A program made the position numbers and the translations under genes. From the NCBI GenBank assembly GCA_016223165.1, contig JACRPO010000007.1, positions 310,001 to 374,000 of the forward strand: DNA of 64,000 nucleotides, read 5' to 3'. The first letter of the stretch is position 1; each line of letters opens with the position of its first letter. The DNA is from Burkholderiales bacterium. Lineage in GTDB: Bacteria; Pseudomonadota; Gammaproteobacteria; Burkholderiales; Burkholderiaceae_C. This document shows, in pieces, positions 15,271 to 26,544 of this stretch. Below the pieces are notes generated by a model. The model worked only from the letters and a program-made list of their open reading frames with translations, was not told the origin of the DNA and did not search any database.

Positions 15271-16338
15271 CCCCTCGCACCCCGCGTGAGCCGCACCGCC
15301 CTCGTCGCCTGGCACGAAGCGGCGCGGCGCCATGGCTTCGAGCGCTGGCTCGCCGCCGTCGCGCCGCGCCACGGCATCGAGCCCGAGTCCCTCGAGCCGG
15401 CGAGCGCCGATGCGAGCTTCCGCCGCTACCTGCGCGTGCAGGCCTCGAAGGCGCCAGGCGGCAGCCTCATCGTCATGGATGCGCCACCGCCGCACGAAGA
15501 CGTGCGCCCGTTCGTCAAGGTGGCGGGCCTGGCGCAGGCGGCCGGCCTGAACAGCCCGCGCGTCCTCGAGAGCGACGAAGCGCAGGGCTTCCTGCTGCTC
15601 ACCGACCTCGGCCGCCGCTCCTACCTCGACGCGCTGCAAGGCGCCACGGCCCCCGAAGCCGACCGCCTGATGCGCGCCGCGCTCGCGGCGCTCGTGCGCT
15701 GGCAGGCCGGCGTGCCGGCCGACCTGCTGCCACGCCACGACCAGGCGCTCATCGAGAGCGAGCTCGCGCTCTTTCCCGAGTGGTGCGTGCGGCGCGAATT
15801 CGGCATCGAGTGGAACGCCGCGCAGCAGGCCGCCTGGAAACGCATCACGCTGCTGCTCGCCGGCAGCGCGCTCGCGCAGCCGGTGGTCGCCTTGCACGCC
15901 GACTTCATGCCGCGCAACCTGATGATGTGCGAGCCGCTGCCCGGCATCATCGACTTCCAGGACGCGATGGCCGGCGCGCTCAGCTACGACCTGGCCTCGC
16001 TGCTGCGCGACGCCTTCCTGTCGTGGGACGAAGAGCAGGAGCTCGACTGGGGCGTGCGCTACTGGGAGGCGGCGCGCCGCGCCTCGTTGCCGGTGTCGGC
16101 CGACTTCGGCGCCTTCTGGCAGGCGCTGGAGTGGATGGGCTTGCAGCGCCACCTGCGCGTGATGGGCATCTTCTGCCGCCTCAAGCACCGCGACGGCAAG
16201 GCGCACTACGCCGGCGACCTGCCCCGCTTCTTCACCTACTGCACGAAGGTCGCGTTGCGCTACGCGCCGCTGTCGCCTCTGTTGTCGCTGCTCGAACCGA
16301 TGAGCGGGCGCGAGGTCGCGGCGGGCTTCACCTTCTAG
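15244..16338 (+). CDS. amgK: N-acetylmuramate/N-acetylglucosamine kinase AmgK
   Basis: Anomeric sugar kinase of the aminoglycoside-phosphotransferase fold. It phosphorylates MurNAc or GlcNAc at the anomeric position in cell-wall recycling. The 364-residue protein has the catalytic loop VALHADFMPRNLMM (HxDxxxxN) near residues 217-230 and the metal motif GIIDFQDAMAGALSYDL. ASADASFRRYLRV and SLIVMDAPP near the N-terminus are the usual nucleotide-site region. The start is a GTG lying in a repeat remnant, so residues 1-9 (VNESSTGSE) are repeat-derived. The usual partner gene murU (uridylyltransferase) does not follow. It is divergent from lptD. Confidence 0.9.
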   Translation: MNESSTGSEPLAPRVSRTALVAWHEAARRHGFERWLAAVAPRHGIEPESLEPASADASFRRYLRVQASKAPGGSLIVMDAPPPHEDVRPFVKVAGLAQAAGLNSPRVLESDEAQGFLLLTDLGRRSYLDALQGATAPEADRLMRAALAALVRWQAGVPADLLPRHDQALIESELALFPEWCVRREFGIEWNAAQQAAWKRITLLLAGSALAQPVVALHADFMPRNLMMCEPLPGIIDFQDAMAGALSYDLASLLRDAFLSWDEEQELDWGVRYWEAARRASLPVSADFGAFWQALEWMGLQRHLRVMGIFCRLKHRDGKAHYAGDLPRFFTYCTKVALRYAPLSPLLSLLEPMSGREVAAGFTF

Positions 16339-16566
16339 CTCCGGATAGCCAGCAGGCACGCGGCGTGCGCGCTGCGCCACGCCGCCGCGGCACCTCTCCC
16401 CCTGAGGGGCGATCCGCCCTGCATCCGCATCTGCGGCCAGGCGCACGGCGTAATGACCTGCACCGGGGCACGACAGAGGCATCACCCAAGTTCGACGTCG
16501 ACCTGGCCCCGCGGAGCTACCGCCATTCACGCAATCCGTTCCACTTCATTTCACTGGAGAGTCATC
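16339..16566 (+). other. intergenic region between amgK and the DUF4148 gene
   Basis: These 228 bp hold no convincing gene. CCCCTGAGGGG at 16399-16409 is a short palindrome in a context (GCGCCACGC then CCTCTCCCCCTGAGG) resembling intergenic repeats I associate with Burkholderiales. The last 60 bp are less GC-rich and presumably contain the promoter of the next gene, but no clear -35/-10 pair stands out. Confidence 0.5.
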
Positions 16567-16863
16567 ATGGTCCGCAAGCAATTCATCGCCCTCGCCGCTT
16601 TCGCCACGCTCGCCGCCGCCGGCACCGCCGCGCGCGCCGACGACATCACGATCGTCGACGAGTCGTTCATGTCCAGCAAGACCCGCGCGGAGGTGTGCGA
16701 CGAGGTGCTGCAGGCGCGCGCCGCGGGCGTCGTCTTCACGAGCGAAGTCGACCTCGCGTCGACGATGCCCGCGAAGAAGGCCTCGGTCGTCTCGCGCGAC
16801 CAGGTCCGCGCCGAAGTCGGCGAGGCGTCGCGCCGCTTCGTCATGCTGTGGTACCCGGCCTGA
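16567..16863 (+). CDS. small secreted DUF4148-type protein
   Basis: A 98-residue exported protein of unknown function. A signal peptide is clear (MVRKQFIALAAFATLAAAGTAARA, cleavage near residue 24). The mature part contains the KTRAEVCDEVLQARAAG segment followed by Ser/Thr-rich VSRDQVRAEVGEA, typical of the DUF4148 family, which is abundant in Burkholderiales. GGAGAG at 16555-16560 is a good ribosome site for this ATG. A strong hairpin terminator follows 30 bp after the stop, so it is a single-gene transcript. Members are often stress- or growth-phase-induced, but nothing here shows the role. Confidence 0.85.
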   Translation: MVRKQFIALAAFATLAAAGTAARADDITIVDESFMSSKTRAEVCDEVLQARAAGVVFTSEVDLASTMPAKKASVVSRDQVRAEVGEASRRFVMLWYPA

Positions 16864-16893
16864 GCGCGATTCGCCGCGCAGGCAACAGGAAAC

Positions 16894-16921
16894 AAGAGGG
16901 GCGCCTTGCGGCGCCCCTCTT
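16894..16921 (+). terminator. strong bidirectional terminator hairpin
   Basis: AAGAGGGGCGCC (16894-16905) and GGCGCCCCTCTT (16910-16921) form a perfect 12-bp stem with loop TTGC, 30 bp after the DUF4148 gene. The outer A-T pairs give short A and T tracts on both sides, so it could also serve the convergent peptidase gene. Confidence 0.85.
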
Positions 16922-16983
16922 GCCTTTGCGCGAAACGCGGAACAGTGCGAACCCGTGCGAGCGGTTCACCGCGTCACATCAGA

Positions 16984-18456
<1,473 letters not shown>

Positions 18457-18558
18457 GGGGCCTCCATGGAGATCGTCGGGGACCGTGGGGGATCGATCGC
18501 GGTCGAGGACGTCGACGGGTCGAGGGCGCCGGTCAAACGGGGTCGGCAGGCAACCAGT

Positions 18559-19674
18559 CTAGAACCGCTGCAGCCACTGCGTCAGGTCGGCAAGCACATC
18601 GCCCTTCTCGGGCTCGTTGAAGATCTCGTGGTACAGGTTGCGATAGCGGCGCTTGCGCAGCAGGCCGGCCGGCACGGCGGCGGCGAAGGCCTCGCTGCCG
18701 CGCGGGTCGACGCACAGGTCCTCGCCGGCCCACATCAGCAGCGTGGGCACGCGCCAATGCGGCGCCAATGCCAGCACGTGCGCGGCGTTGTCGACCATGA
18801 AGCGCACCAGGCGCGGGGTGACGCGGTCGTGCACGAGCGGGTCGAGGGTGTAGGCCTTCACCACCGCCGGGTCACGCGACACCCATTGCGGCTTGAGGCC
18901 GTTGCCGACGCGCAGGCCCGGCGCCAGCCGCCCGAGCACGCCGAGCAGCATCCGCTGCCCCTTCGACATGCCGATGTCCAGCGCCGGCGACGACAGCACC
19001 AGGGCGTCGAAGTCGCGCGCAAAACGCGCCGTCTGCGCCTGCAGGTTCTCGGCCACGAACCGCGCGGCCACGAGGCCGCCCATGCTGTGGCCGAGCAGGA
19101 CGCGCGGGCCGCTGCCGCGCAGGTGGTCGGTGACCATCGCGAGGTCGCCCAGCAGCGCCAGCGGGTGCGCGATGTCGCCACGCGGCCCCTCGCTGCGGCC
19201 GTGGCCGCGCTGGTCGTGCCCGGCCACGTGCCAGCCGGCGGCATTGAGCACCGCCGCCACGTGTTCATAGCGCCCGATGTGCTCACCCAGGCCGTGCACG
19301 ATCTGCACGAAACCGCGCGCATCGGCGCCGGCGGGCCAGCGGCGAAGATGCAGGCGCAGGCCATCCTGCGTGACCATCTGCTCGTCGATGGGCGCCTGCG
19401 CGACCGGCATCGCCGGCGGCGGGAGCACCCCCGGCGGCGCACGGCGCGTAGACGCCGGCGCTGCGCGCCCACCCGGCGCGGCGGCGCGCAAGGGCGTGGC
19501 CCCCGGAGCAGCCGGAGGGGCCGGAGCAGTCGGAGGGGCCGAAGGGGCCGAAGGGGCCGAAGCAGCGGGCGCAGCCGCGGCCGCAGGGGCCGTTGCCGGC
19601 GCAGCCGGCGCAGAGGCTCGTGCGGCCTGGGCTTCCATGGCCGATTCGATGGCGGTCTTGCCGGCCCGTTTCAT
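18559..19674 (-). CDS. alpha/beta hydrolase, lysophospholipase/monoacylglycerol-lipase type
   Basis: Serine esterase of 371 residues. The fold begins around residue 100 (QDGLRLHLRRWPAG). The oxyanion segment is VQIVHGLGEHIGRYEH, the nucleophile elbow is LGHSMGGLVAARF, the acid is in WAGEDLCVDPRGS and the His in RNLYHEIFNEPEKGDV, all typical of PldB or monoglyceride lipases. The first 90 or so residues are an Ala/Pro/Ser linker, partly built from 9-bp repeats (19529-19566), with no clear signal peptide. A much shorter start is therefore possible, though no better ATG is obvious. It is divergent from the isomerase gene, which suggests a lipid-metabolism pair. Confidence 0.87.
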   Translation of the reverse strand: MKRAGKTAIESAMEAQAARASAPAAPATAPAAAAAPAASAPSAPSAPPTAPAPPAAPGATPLRAAAPGGRAAPASTRRAPPGVLPPPAMPVAQAPIDEQMVTQDGLRLHLRRWPAGADARGFVQIVHGLGEHIGRYEHVAAVLNAAGWHVAGHDQRGHGRSEGPRGDIAHPLALLGDLAMVTDHLRGSGPRVLLGHSMGGLVAARFVAENLQAQTARFARDFDALVLSSPALDIGMSKGQRMLLGVLGRLAPGLRVGNGLKPQWVSRDPAVVKAYTLDPLVHDRVTPRLVRFMVDNAAHVLALAPHWRVPTLLMWAGEDLCVDPRGSEAFAAAVPAGLLRKRRYRNLYHEIFNEPEKGDVLADLTQWLQRF

Positions 19675-19718
19675 GCCCCGGATTTGATCACGCCGGCGGG
19701 CGAACTATGCTCGCCGGC

Positions 19719-20579
19719 ATGGACACGACCCATTTCACCGTCGAGCAGCTCGCCAACGGCGTCGCGCACCTGCGCATGAACCGGCCCGAGCGCCTGAATG
19801 CGATGACGCCGTCCTTCTTCCCGGCCCTTCGCGACGCGGTGGCCTCGCTGAACGCCGAAGGCGCGGCGCGCGTGCTCGTCATCTCGTCGACCGGCAAGCA
19901 CTTCTGCGCCGGCATGGCGCTCGACGTATTCGCCAGCGGCGCCGGCGGCGCCGGCGGCGGCGAGCTGGCCTCGATGCTGAACACCGGCACGTCGCGCGCG
20001 CGCCTGGCCTTCCAGGATTCGCTGCGCCAGCTGATGCGCTGCTTCGACGCCATCGAGCAGGCGCGCTTCCCCGTCATCGCCGCGGTCCAGGGCGGCTGCA
20101 TCGGCGGCGGCCTCGACCTCGCCGCCGCCTGCGATCTGCGTGTCTGCAGTGCCGATGCGTTCTTCTCGGTGCAGGAAATCCACATCGGCATGGCCGCCGA
20201 CCTGGGCGTGTTGCAGCGCCTGCCCAAGATCGTGCCGCCGGCGGTGGCGCGCGAGATGGCCTTCACCGGCGAGCGCCTGCCGGCCGAGCGGGCGCTGGCC
20301 ACGGGGCTCGTCAACGCCGTGCTGCCCGATGCCGAGGCGACGCTGGCGCGCGCGCTGGCGCTCGCCGAAGCCATCGCCGGCAAGTCGCCCTTGGCCATCG
20401 CCGGCAGCAAGCTGGCGCTGAACTACGCCATCGACCATCCGACCGGCGAGGCCCTGGATCAGATGACGCTGCTGCAAAGCGCCATCTTCGACATCGAGGA
20501 GATGAGCCGCGCCATCGCGGCATGGAAGGGCAAGACGGCGGGTCAGTTCGATCCGCTGGCGCCGGTAAGGCCGGTCTAG
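19719..20579 (+). CDS. enoyl-CoA hydratase/isomerase, dienoyl-CoA isomerase-like
   Basis: Crotonase-fold enzyme of 286 residues acting on fatty acyl-CoA. The oxyanion-hole segments are STGKHFCAGMALDVF and VQGGCIGGGLDLAAACDLRV. The region DAFFSVQEIHIGMAADLGVL, followed by QRLPKIVPPAV, closely resembles mammalian delta3,5-delta2,4-dienoyl-CoA isomerase (ECH1), including the Glu in QEI and the Asp in AADLG that act there as acid and base. An isomerase for unsaturated fatty acid oxidation is therefore more likely than a plain hydratase. ATG 19707 (12 bp upstream) is an alternative start. The 5-prime gap to the divergent hydrolase is only 44 bp. Confidence 0.88.
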   Translation: MDTTHFTVEQLANGVAHLRMNRPERLNAMTPSFFPALRDAVASLNAEGAARVLVISSTGKHFCAGMALDVFASGAGGAGGGELASMLNTGTSRARLAFQDSLRQLMRCFDAIEQARFPVIAAVQGGCIGGGLDLAAACDLRVCSADAFFSVQEIHIGMAADLGVLQRLPKIVPPAVAREMAFTGERLPAERALATGLVNAVLPDAEATLARALALAEAIAGKSPLAIAGSKLALNYAIDHPTGEALDQMTLLQSAIFDIEEMSRAIAAWKGKTAGQFDPLAPVRPV

Positions 20580-20630
20580 CTGCCGTCCGCCAGGGCTGGC
20601 GCGCGTCCGCGCCCCGATGGCCCAGACGCT

Positions 20631-21443
20631 TCAGAGCGCGAAGCCGTAGTCGACGACCACCGGCGCGTGGTCGGAGAAGCGCTCGTCCAGGTAGATGTGC
20701 TCGCGGCGGGCGGTCGCGGCGATGGCCGGCGTGGCGAGGTGGTAGTCCAGGCGCCAGCCGACGTTCTTCGCCCAGGCCTGGCCGCGGTTGCTCCACCACG
20801 TGTACTGCTCGGGACGCGGGTTGAGCGTGCGGAAGACGTCGACGAGGCCGCCCCTCGTCAGAAGTTCGGTCATCCAGGCGCGCTCCTCGGGCAGGAAGCC
20901 GCTGTTCTTCCGGTTGCCGCGCCAGTTCCGGAGGTCGATCTCGTGGTGCGCGATGTTGATGTCGCCGACGAGGATGAACTCGCGCTCGGCCTGCAACCGC
21001 CTCAGGTGCTTCGCCATCTTGGCGAGGAAGCGGAACTTGGCCTGCTGGCGCTCCTCGCCGCTGGAGCCGCTCGGGAAGTAGCAGCTGATGAGGCTGAACT
21101 TGCGCTTGGCGGTGTCGAAGCGGGCTTCTACCCAGCGCCCCTCGGCGTCGAACTCGCCGCGGTCGAAACCGGCGATCACGGCGCCCGGCGCCTTCTTCGT
21201 GTACAGGCCGACGCCTGAGTAACCCTTCTTCTGCGCATGATGGAAGTGCCCGTCCAGGCCGCCGATGCGCTCGAAGCGCCCGGCCAGGTCCTCCGGTTGG
21301 GCCTTGATCTCCTGCACGCCCATACAATCCGCCGCTGCGCTTTCGGCCCAGGTGAGGAAACCTTTGCTGGCCGCTGAACGGATGCCGTTCAGATTGAGCG
21401 TCACGAGCCGAAAAGCCAAAAGCACTCCATTGTCGACACCCAT
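20631..21443 (-). CDS. xth: exodeoxyribonuclease III
   Basis: Mg-dependent AP endonuclease and 3-prime exonuclease of base-excision repair. Motifs in order are [12 protein letters not shown], the metal-binding Glu in MGVQEIKAQ, the Tyr in [41 protein letters not shown] and the catalytic [10 protein letters not shown] at the C-terminus. With ATG 21443 it has 270 residues. A GTG at 21425, closer to the conserved start, would give 264. The ATG codon overlaps the ATG of the divergent pyrE gene inside the palindrome CATG, so either the inner GTG is the true start or the two genes share a very compact control region. Confidence 0.93.
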   Translation of the reverse strand: MGVDNGVLLAFRLVTLNLNGIRSAASKGFLTWAESAAADCMGVQEIKAQPEDLAGRFERIGGLDGHFHHAQKKGYSGVGLYTKKAPGAVIAGFDRGEFDAEGRWVEARFDTAKRKFSLISCYFPSGSSGEERQQAKFRFLAKMAKHLRRLQAEREFILVGDINIAHHEIDLRNWRGNRKNSGFLPEERAWMTELLTRGGLVDVFRTLNPRPEQYTWWSNRGQAWAKNVGWRLDYHLATPAIAATARREHIYLDERFSDHAPVVVDYGFAL

Positions 21444-22152
21444 GACGGCGGCAAGCTCAACGGCAGGTTCGGACCAAGCGCTCGCACACGAATTCGTGCA
21501 TTTCGCGATGCACGCGGGCGTGTTGCGCTTCGGCGAATTTCGCACCAAGGCCGGCCGGCTCTCGCCCTACTTCTTCAATGCCGGCCTCTTCGACGATGGC
21601 GCCAAGCTCGGGCGCCTGGCGGAATTCTATGCACGGCGCCTGCTCGCCAGCGGCGAGCGCAGCGTCGCGTTCGACATGCTGTTCGGCCCTGCCTACAAGG
21701 GCATCGTGCTCGCCGCCGCCGTGGCGGTGGAGCTGGCGCGGCGCGGCCGCAACGTGCCCTTCGCCTACAACCGCAAGGAAGCCAAGGACCACGGCGAAGG
21801 CGGCTCGCTGGTCGGCGCGCCGCTGGCCGGCCGCGTTCTCGTCGTCGATGACGTAGTTTCTGCCGGCACCTCGGTGCGCGAGTCCATGGCCCTGATCGAT
21901 GGCGCGGGAGCCCGGCCTTGCGGCCTGGCGATCGCGCTCGACCGCCAGGAGAAGGCCACCGCGCCCGCCTCCGAAGGCGGCGGCGACCTGCCGTACAGCG
22001 CCGTGCAGTACATCACCCGCGAACTGCACCTCGAGGTGGCCGCGATCGCGACGCTGGACGACCTGCTGCAGGTACTGCGCACCAGCCACGACCCGGCGCT
22101 GGCGGCTCACGCGGCGCCGGTAGCCGCCTACCGCGATCGCTACGGGGTGTGA
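21442..22152 (+). CDS. pyrE: orotate phosphoribosyltransferase
   Basis: Transfers phosphoribose from PRPP to orotate in pyrimidine synthesis. The 236-residue protein has [21 protein letters not shown], the flexible-loop [16 protein letters not shown] and the PRPP motif [17 protein letters not shown] near residues 132-148. The start is ATG 21442 ([18 protein letters not shown]); the upstream frame is open but encodes no family residues. It is divergent and overlapping with exonuclease III, and a DUF4124 gene begins one base after its stop. Full length and all catalytic segments are present. Confidence 0.95.
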   Translation: MTAASSTAGSDQALAHEFVHFAMHAGVLRFGEFRTKAGRLSPYFFNAGLFDDGAKLGRLAEFYARRLLASGERSVAFDMLFGPAYKGIVLAAAVAVELARRGRNVPFAYNRKEAKDHGEGGSLVGAPLAGRVLVVDDVVSAGTSVRESMALIDGAGARPCGLAIALDRQEKATAPASEGGGDLPYSAVQYITRELHLEVAAIATLDDLLQVLRTSHDPALAAHAAPVAAYRDRYGV

Positions 22153-22153
22153 G

Positions 22154-23017
22154 ATGGCCCCGACGCCAAGCGACCCGACGCCTGCCCCCGCTTCTGCGCG
22201 TGAGGCTGCGCCAAACGCCGTGGATGCCGGCGGCCCGGCCAAGCCGGCTGCGCGGCCGCCGCTCACCTGGGCGGCCCTTGGGTTCCTGGTCGCAACGGTG
22301 ACGGGCCCTGCGGCAGCCCAAACGGGTCCGGGAGCCGGTGCAAACGGCATCTACACCTGCACCAGTGACCAGGGCCGCAAGCTCACCTCCGACCGCCCGA
22401 TCGCCGAGTGCCTGCACAAGGAGCAGTTGCTGCTCAACCGCGACGGCTCGCTGCGCAGCGTCATCCCGCCCACCTACACCGCCGAAGAGCGTGCCGAGCG
22501 CGAGGCGCGCGAGCGCCGCGCCGCTGAGCTGCGCGCCGCGCAGTTCGACGCCGTGCGGCGTGACCGCAACCTGATGGCGCGCTACCCCAACGAGGAGGCG
22601 CACGCCAAGGCGCGCGAGCTTGCGCTCGGAGGGTTGCGCCTGGCCATCTCCGCCACCGAGCGGCGACTGAAGGACCTCGCCGCCGAACGCATCCCGCTCG
22701 TCAACGAGGCGGAGTTCTACCAGGGCAGGCAGCTGCCGCAGAAGATCAGGCAGCAACTCGACGCCAACGACGCGGCGGTGGAAGCGCAGAAGGGCGCTGC
22801 CGCCAACCAGACGGCCGAGCTCGAGCGCGTGAACAAGCTCTACGACGCCGAACTCGAGCGCCTGCGCAGGCTCTGGAGTGGCGCGACGCCGGGCTCGCTC
22901 GGCCCGATGCCGGTGGTGGCCCCGCTCGCGCCCCCGAAGCCGGCCAGCGCGCCGCGGCCGCCGCGCCCGGCCCAGGCGTCACCGGCATCGCCACCGGTGT
23001 CTGCAGCCAGCCGCTGA
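22154..23017 (+). CDS. DUF4124 protein with coiled-coil region
   Basis: A 287-residue envelope protein of unknown function, starting one base after pyrE. A hydrophobic segment (residues 36-55, LTWAALGFLVATVTGPAAAQ) looks like a signal or anchor, but it is preceded by an unusually long Pro/Ala N-terminus. The DUF4124 domain follows (GIYTCTSDQGRKLTSDRPIA, near 66-85). Then comes a charged, heptad-rich stretch of about 120 residues (AEERAEREARERRAAELRAA onward) likely to form coiled coil, and a Pro/Ala-rich tail. DUF4124 proteins are common in beta- and gammaproteobacterial periplasms; no activity is known to me. Confidence 0.82.
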   Translation: MAPTPSDPTPAPASAREAAPNAVDAGGPAKPAARPPLTWAALGFLVATVTGPAAAQTGPGAGANGIYTCTSDQGRKLTSDRPIAECLHKEQLLLNRDGSLRSVIPPTYTAEERAEREARERRAAELRAAQFDAVRRDRNLMARYPNEEAHAKARELALGGLRLAISATERRLKDLAAERIPLVNEAEFYQGRQLPQKIRQQLDANDAAVEAQKGAAANQTAELERVNKLYDAELERLRRLWSGATPGSLGPMPVVAPLAPPKPASAPRPPRPAQASPASPPVSAASR

Positions 23018-23055
23018 GCGCGGCGCCATCGGCGCCCTCCGTGTCATCTGCACCG

Positions 23056-23072
23056 CCGGCGCGCTGCGCCGG
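23056..23072. terminator. short hairpin between convergent genes
   Basis: CCGGCGC and GCGCCGG form a perfect 7-bp stem with a 3-base loop in the 63-bp gap where the DUF4124 gene and gatB converge. No T-run follows on either strand, so termination is only inferred from position. Confidence 0.4.
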
Positions 23073-23080
23073 TGGCCCGT

Positions 23081-24622
23081 TCAGCCCGCACCCAGGCGCT
23101 TGCGCAGCAACTCGCCGGCCCGCGCCGGGTTGGCCTTGCCCTGGCTCGCCTTCATCACCTGCCCGACGAGGGCGTTGAAGGCCTTGTCCTTGCCCGCGCG
23201 GAACTCCTGCACCGACTTCTCGTTGGCCGCGATCACCTGGTCGACGATGGCCTCGAGGGCGCCGGTGTCGCTCATCTGCTTGACCCCGAGCTTGTCGATC
23301 TGCCGGTCGACCTCGGCCGTGGCCAGCGCGAGCGCCTCACCGCCTTCAGCGGCGAGGCCGGCGTGCGCGACCGCCCCGGCCCACAGCGCATCGAAGACCT
23401 GCCGCGCGCCGTTGTTCGACAACGTTCCGTCGGCCACGCGCCGGATGAGCGCGGCCAGCGGCGCGGCGCCCACCGGGCACTGCTCGATCGTCTTCCCCTC
23501 GGCGTTGAGCCGCTTGCTCACCTCGCCCATCAACCAGTTCGCGACCAGCTTCGGCTGCCCGCTCGCCGCGCGCGCGGCCTCGTAGAAGCGCGCGAAGGCG
23601 AGGCTCTGCGTCATCATCGCCGCGTCGTAGGCGGGCAGGCCGTCGTCGCGCTGGAAGCGTTCGGCCATCGCCCCCGGCAGCTCGGGCAGGCCGGCCCGAA
23701 TGCGCTCCACCCAGTCCGGCGCGATCACCAGCGGCGGCAGGTCGGGGTCGGGGAAGTAGCGGTAGTCGTGCGCGTCTTCCTTCGTGCGCATGGCGCGCGT
23801 CTCGCCGGTGTCCGGGTCGAACAGCACGGTCGCCTGCTCGACCGTGAGGCCGTCCTCGAGCCGCTCGATCTGCCAGCGCACCTCGAAGTCGATGGCCTGC
23901 TGCAGGAAGCGGAAGCTGTTGAGGTTCTTGATCTCGCGCCGCGTGCCGAAGGGCGCGCCCGGCCTCCGCACCGAGACGTTGGCGTCGCAGCGGAAACTGC
24001 CTTCCTGCATGTTGCCGTCGCAGATGCCGAGCCAGACGACGAGCGTGTGCAGCGCCTTCGCATACTCCACCGCCTCGGCACTGCTGCGCATGTCGGGCTC
24101 GGAGACGATCTCCAGCAGCGGCGTGCCGGCCCGGTTGAGGTCGATGCCGCTCATGCCGTGGTAGTCCTCGTGCAGGCTCTTGCCCGCGTCCTCCTCCAGG
24201 TGCGCGCGCGTCAGGCGCACGGTCTTCTTCTCGCCGTCGAGCAGGAAGACCACCGCGCCGCCCTGGACCACCGGGATCTCGTACTGGCTGATCTGATAGC
24301 CCTTGGGCAGGTCGGGATAAAAGTAGTTCTTGCGCGCGAAGATCGACTGCGGCGCCACTTTAGCGCCCACCGCCAGGCCGAATCGGATGGCCCGCTCGAC
24401 GGCGCCCCGGTTGAGCACCGGCAGCGTGCCGGGCAGCGCCAGGTCGACCGCGCAGGCCTGCGTATTGGGCGCCGCGCCGAAGGCGGTGGCCGCGCCGCTG
24501 AAGATCTTGCTCGCCGTCGAGAGCTGCGTGTGCGACTCGAGGCCGACCACGACCTCCCAGCCGCGCACGAGCGGCGCGCCCGCGTGCCCGGCCGCTTTCG
24601 GCGCACCCTTCGCGGCGGTCAT
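23081..24622 (-). CDS. gatB: Asp-tRNA(Asn)/Glu-tRNA(Gln) amidotransferase subunit B
   Basis: tRNA-binding and kinase subunit of GatCAB, which converts misacylated Glu-tRNA(Gln) and/or Asp-tRNA(Asn) to the amide form. It has 513 residues. The opening [20 protein letters not shown] is canonical. [20 protein letters not shown] and the signature [20 protein letters not shown] are present, with the YqeY-like tail domain at the C-terminus ([20 protein letters not shown]). The N-terminus has about 23 extra residues (Ala/Lys/Gly-rich). Its ATG overlaps the gatA stop as ATGA, and the operon order is gatC-gatA-gatB. Confidence 0.96.
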   Translation of the reverse strand: MTAAKGAPKAAGHAGAPLVRGWEVVVGLESHTQLSTASKIFSGAATAFGAAPNTQACAVDLALPGTLPVLNRGAVERAIRFGLAVGAKVAPQSIFARKNYFYPDLPKGYQISQYEIPVVQGGAVVFLLDGEKKTVRLTRAHLEEDAGKSLHEDYHGMSGIDLNRAGTPLLEIVSEPDMRSSAEAVEYAKALHTLVVWLGICDGNMQEGSFRCDANVSVRRPGAPFGTRREIKNLNSFRFLQQAIDFEVRWQIERLEDGLTVEQATVLFDPDTGETRAMRTKEDAHDYRYFPDPDLPPLVIAPDWVERIRAGLPELPGAMAERFQRDDGLPAYDAAMMTQSLAFARFYEAARAASGQPKLVANWLMGEVSKRLNAEGKTIEQCPVGAAPLAALIRRVADGTLSNNGARQVFDALWAGAVAHAGLAAEGGEALALATAEVDRQIDKLGVKQMSDTGALEAIVDQVIAANEKSVQEFRAGKDKAFNALVGQVMKASQGKANPARAGELLRKRLGAG

Positions 24623-26166
24623 GGGCGCGGCTCCCGCAGGTGCCAGTCGGTCGCCTGCTGCAGCGCGTGCGCGGCGTGCAGCAGGGCGCCTTCGGCGAAG
24701 TAGTTGCCGATGAGCTGCAGGCCCACCGGCAGGCCGCCCTCGCCCGCACTCGCCGAGAAGCCCGCGGGCACGCTCATGCCGGGCAGCCCCGCGAGGCTGG
24801 CGGGCAAGGTGAAGATGTCGGCAAGGTAGGCCTTCACCGGGTCGTCGGCCTGCGCACCGAGCTTCCAGGCCACCGTCGGTGCCACCGGGCCGGCGACGAG
24901 GTCGCACTGCTTGAACACGGCCTGGAAGTCGTCGGCGATCATGCGGCGCAGCTTCTGCGCCTGCAGGTAGTAGGCGTCGTAGTAGCCGTGGCTGAGCACG
25001 TAGGTGCCGATCATGATGCGGCGCTTGACCTCGGCGCCGAAGGCCTCGGAGCGGCTCTTCTTGTACAGCGCCACCAGGTCGGCCGGCGCGCTCGCGCGGT
25101 GGCCGTAGCGCACGCCGTCGAAGCGGCTCAGGTTCGAGCTCGCCTCGGCCGGCGCGATGATGTAGTAGACGGGGATCGAGAGCTCGGTGCGCGGCAGGCT
25201 CACGTCGACGAGCGTGGCGCCGAGCTTCTCGAGCTCGGCGAGCGCGCCGCGCACGGCGTCGCCGACGTCGGCGGCGAGCGCGGCCGGGAAGAACTCCTGC
25301 GGCAGCCCGATGCGCAGCCCGGCCAGCGGCCGCGCCGCCGAGGCACCCTCGCGCGGCGCCAGCATCGCGGCATGCAGATCGACGGGCGGCCGCTCGGCGC
25401 TGGTGGCGTCGCGGGCGTCGAAGCCGCTCATCGCCGAGAGCAGCAGCGCGCAGTCCTCGGCGCTCTTCGCCAGCGGCCCGGCCTGGTCGAGGCTGGAGGC
25501 GAAGGCCACCATGCCCCAGCGCGAGCAAAGCCCATAGGTCGGCTTGATGCCGGTGACGCCGCAGAAACTGGCCGGTTGGCGGATCGAGCCGCCGGTGTCG
25601 GTGCCGGTGGCCGCCGGCACCAGCCCAGCCGCCACCGCCGCCGCCGAACCGCCCGACGAGCCGCCCGGCACGCGCGTGCGGTCCCAGGGGTTGCGCACCG
25701 GCCCGAAGGCCGAGTTCTCGTTCGACGAGCCCATCGCGAACTCGTCGCAGTTGAGCTTGCCGAGCGTGACCATGCCGGCGCCCGGCCTTTCGCCGGGCAA
25801 GCCAGGCCCGAGCCGCGCCACCACGGTGGCGTCGAAGGGGCTGGCATAGTCGGCCAGCATCTTCGAGCCGGCCGTCGTCGCCAGGCCCGAACGCGCAAAG
25901 TCGGTGACGAAGATGTCCTTGTGCGCCACCGGCACGCCGTTGAGCGGCCCGGCCTCGCCGCGTGCGGCGCGCTCGTCGGCGGTGCGCGCCTCGGCCAGCG
26001 CACGCTCGGCGTCGACGCGCAGGAAAGCGCCGAGGGCCGGCACCCGGCCCTGCTCGCGCGCGATGGCGTCGAGCCGCTCCTGCGTGACTTCGACGCTCGA
26101 GACTTCGCGCGCGCGCAGCCTTCGCGCCAGCGCGGCCACGCCGCCGGTGAACGACGCGGCGCTCAA
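24619..26166 (-). CDS. gatA: Asp/Glu-tRNA amidotransferase subunit A
   Basis: Amidase subunit that releases ammonia from glutamine for GatB. The Ser-cisSer-Lys triad is visible: Lys83 in [10 protein letters not shown], the serines in [15 protein letters not shown], and the [15 protein letters not shown] oxyanion region. The start is a TTG whose last two bases form part of the gatC TGA (TTGA overlap), giving [10 protein letters not shown] and 515 residues. This agrees with family length and with the ATGA coupling to gatB. Other GatA proteins begin at this same place relative to the conserved helix, so the rare start codon is well supported. Confidence 0.96.
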   Translation of the reverse strand: MSAASFTGGVAALARRLRAREVSSVEVTQERLDAIAREQGRVPALGAFLRVDAERALAEARTADERAARGEAGPLNGVPVAHKDIFVTDFARSGLATTAGSKMLADYASPFDATVVARLGPGLPGERPGAGMVTLGKLNCDEFAMGSSNENSAFGPVRNPWDRTRVPGGSSGGSAAAVAAGLVPAATGTDTGGSIRQPASFCGVTGIKPTYGLCSRWGMVAFASSLDQAGPLAKSAEDCALLLSAMSGFDARDATSAERPPVDLHAAMLAPREGASAARPLAGLRIGLPQEFFPAALAADVGDAVRGALAELEKLGATLVDVSLPRTELSIPVYYIIAPAEASSNLSRFDGVRYGHRASAPADLVALYKKSRSEAFGAEVKRRIMIGTYVLSHGYYDAYYLQAQKLRRMIADDFQAVFKQCDLVAGPVAPTVAWKLGAQADDPVKAYLADIFTLPASLAGLPGMSVPAGFSASAGEGGLPVGLQLIGNYFAEGALLHAAHALQQATDWHLREPRP

Positions 26167-26474
26167 TCGAGCACCTTCGGCACGAGGTAGAGCCCGTCCT
26201 GCACCGACGGCGCGCTCGCCTGGTTGCGCGCGCGCTCCTCGGCGCCGCCGGCCATCTCGGTGACGGCGTCGTCGCGCAGCCGCGACGCCACCTCGTGCAG
26301 CGCCGCCAGCGGCGTGTACAGCGGCTCGACGCCGCGCGTGTCGACCGCGCTCATCTGCTCGACGATGCGGAAGAAGCCGTTCAGCTGCGCGAGCATCGCG
26401 CCGGCCTCCTGATCGGTCAATTCGAGCCGCGCCAGGTGCGCGATGCGGTTCACGTCTTCGGGGGTCAGGGCCAT
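26163..26474 (-). CDS. gatC: Asp/Glu-tRNA amidotransferase subunit C
   Basis: Small scaffold subunit of GatCAB, 103 residues, opening [20 protein letters not shown] as in most bacterial GatC proteins and ending [11 protein letters not shown]. It stabilises the A-B interface and leads the gatCAB operon. The divergent gap to mreB (26475-26749) must hold promoters for both directions. Together with GatA and GatB it shows that this organism makes Gln-tRNA and/or Asn-tRNA by the indirect route. Confidence 0.95.
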   Translation of the reverse strand: MALTPEDVNRIAHLARLELTDQEAGAMLAQLNGFFRIVEQMSAVDTRGVEPLYTPLAALHEVASRLRDDAVTEMAGGAEERARNQASAPSVQDGLYLVPKVLD

Positions 26475-26544
26475 GGCATGTTCGACCCCGCCGCGCGAGG
26501 GCGCGGGCCGGGTTTCGGCAAGGGCACGAGGGCTCAGGCGGGGG

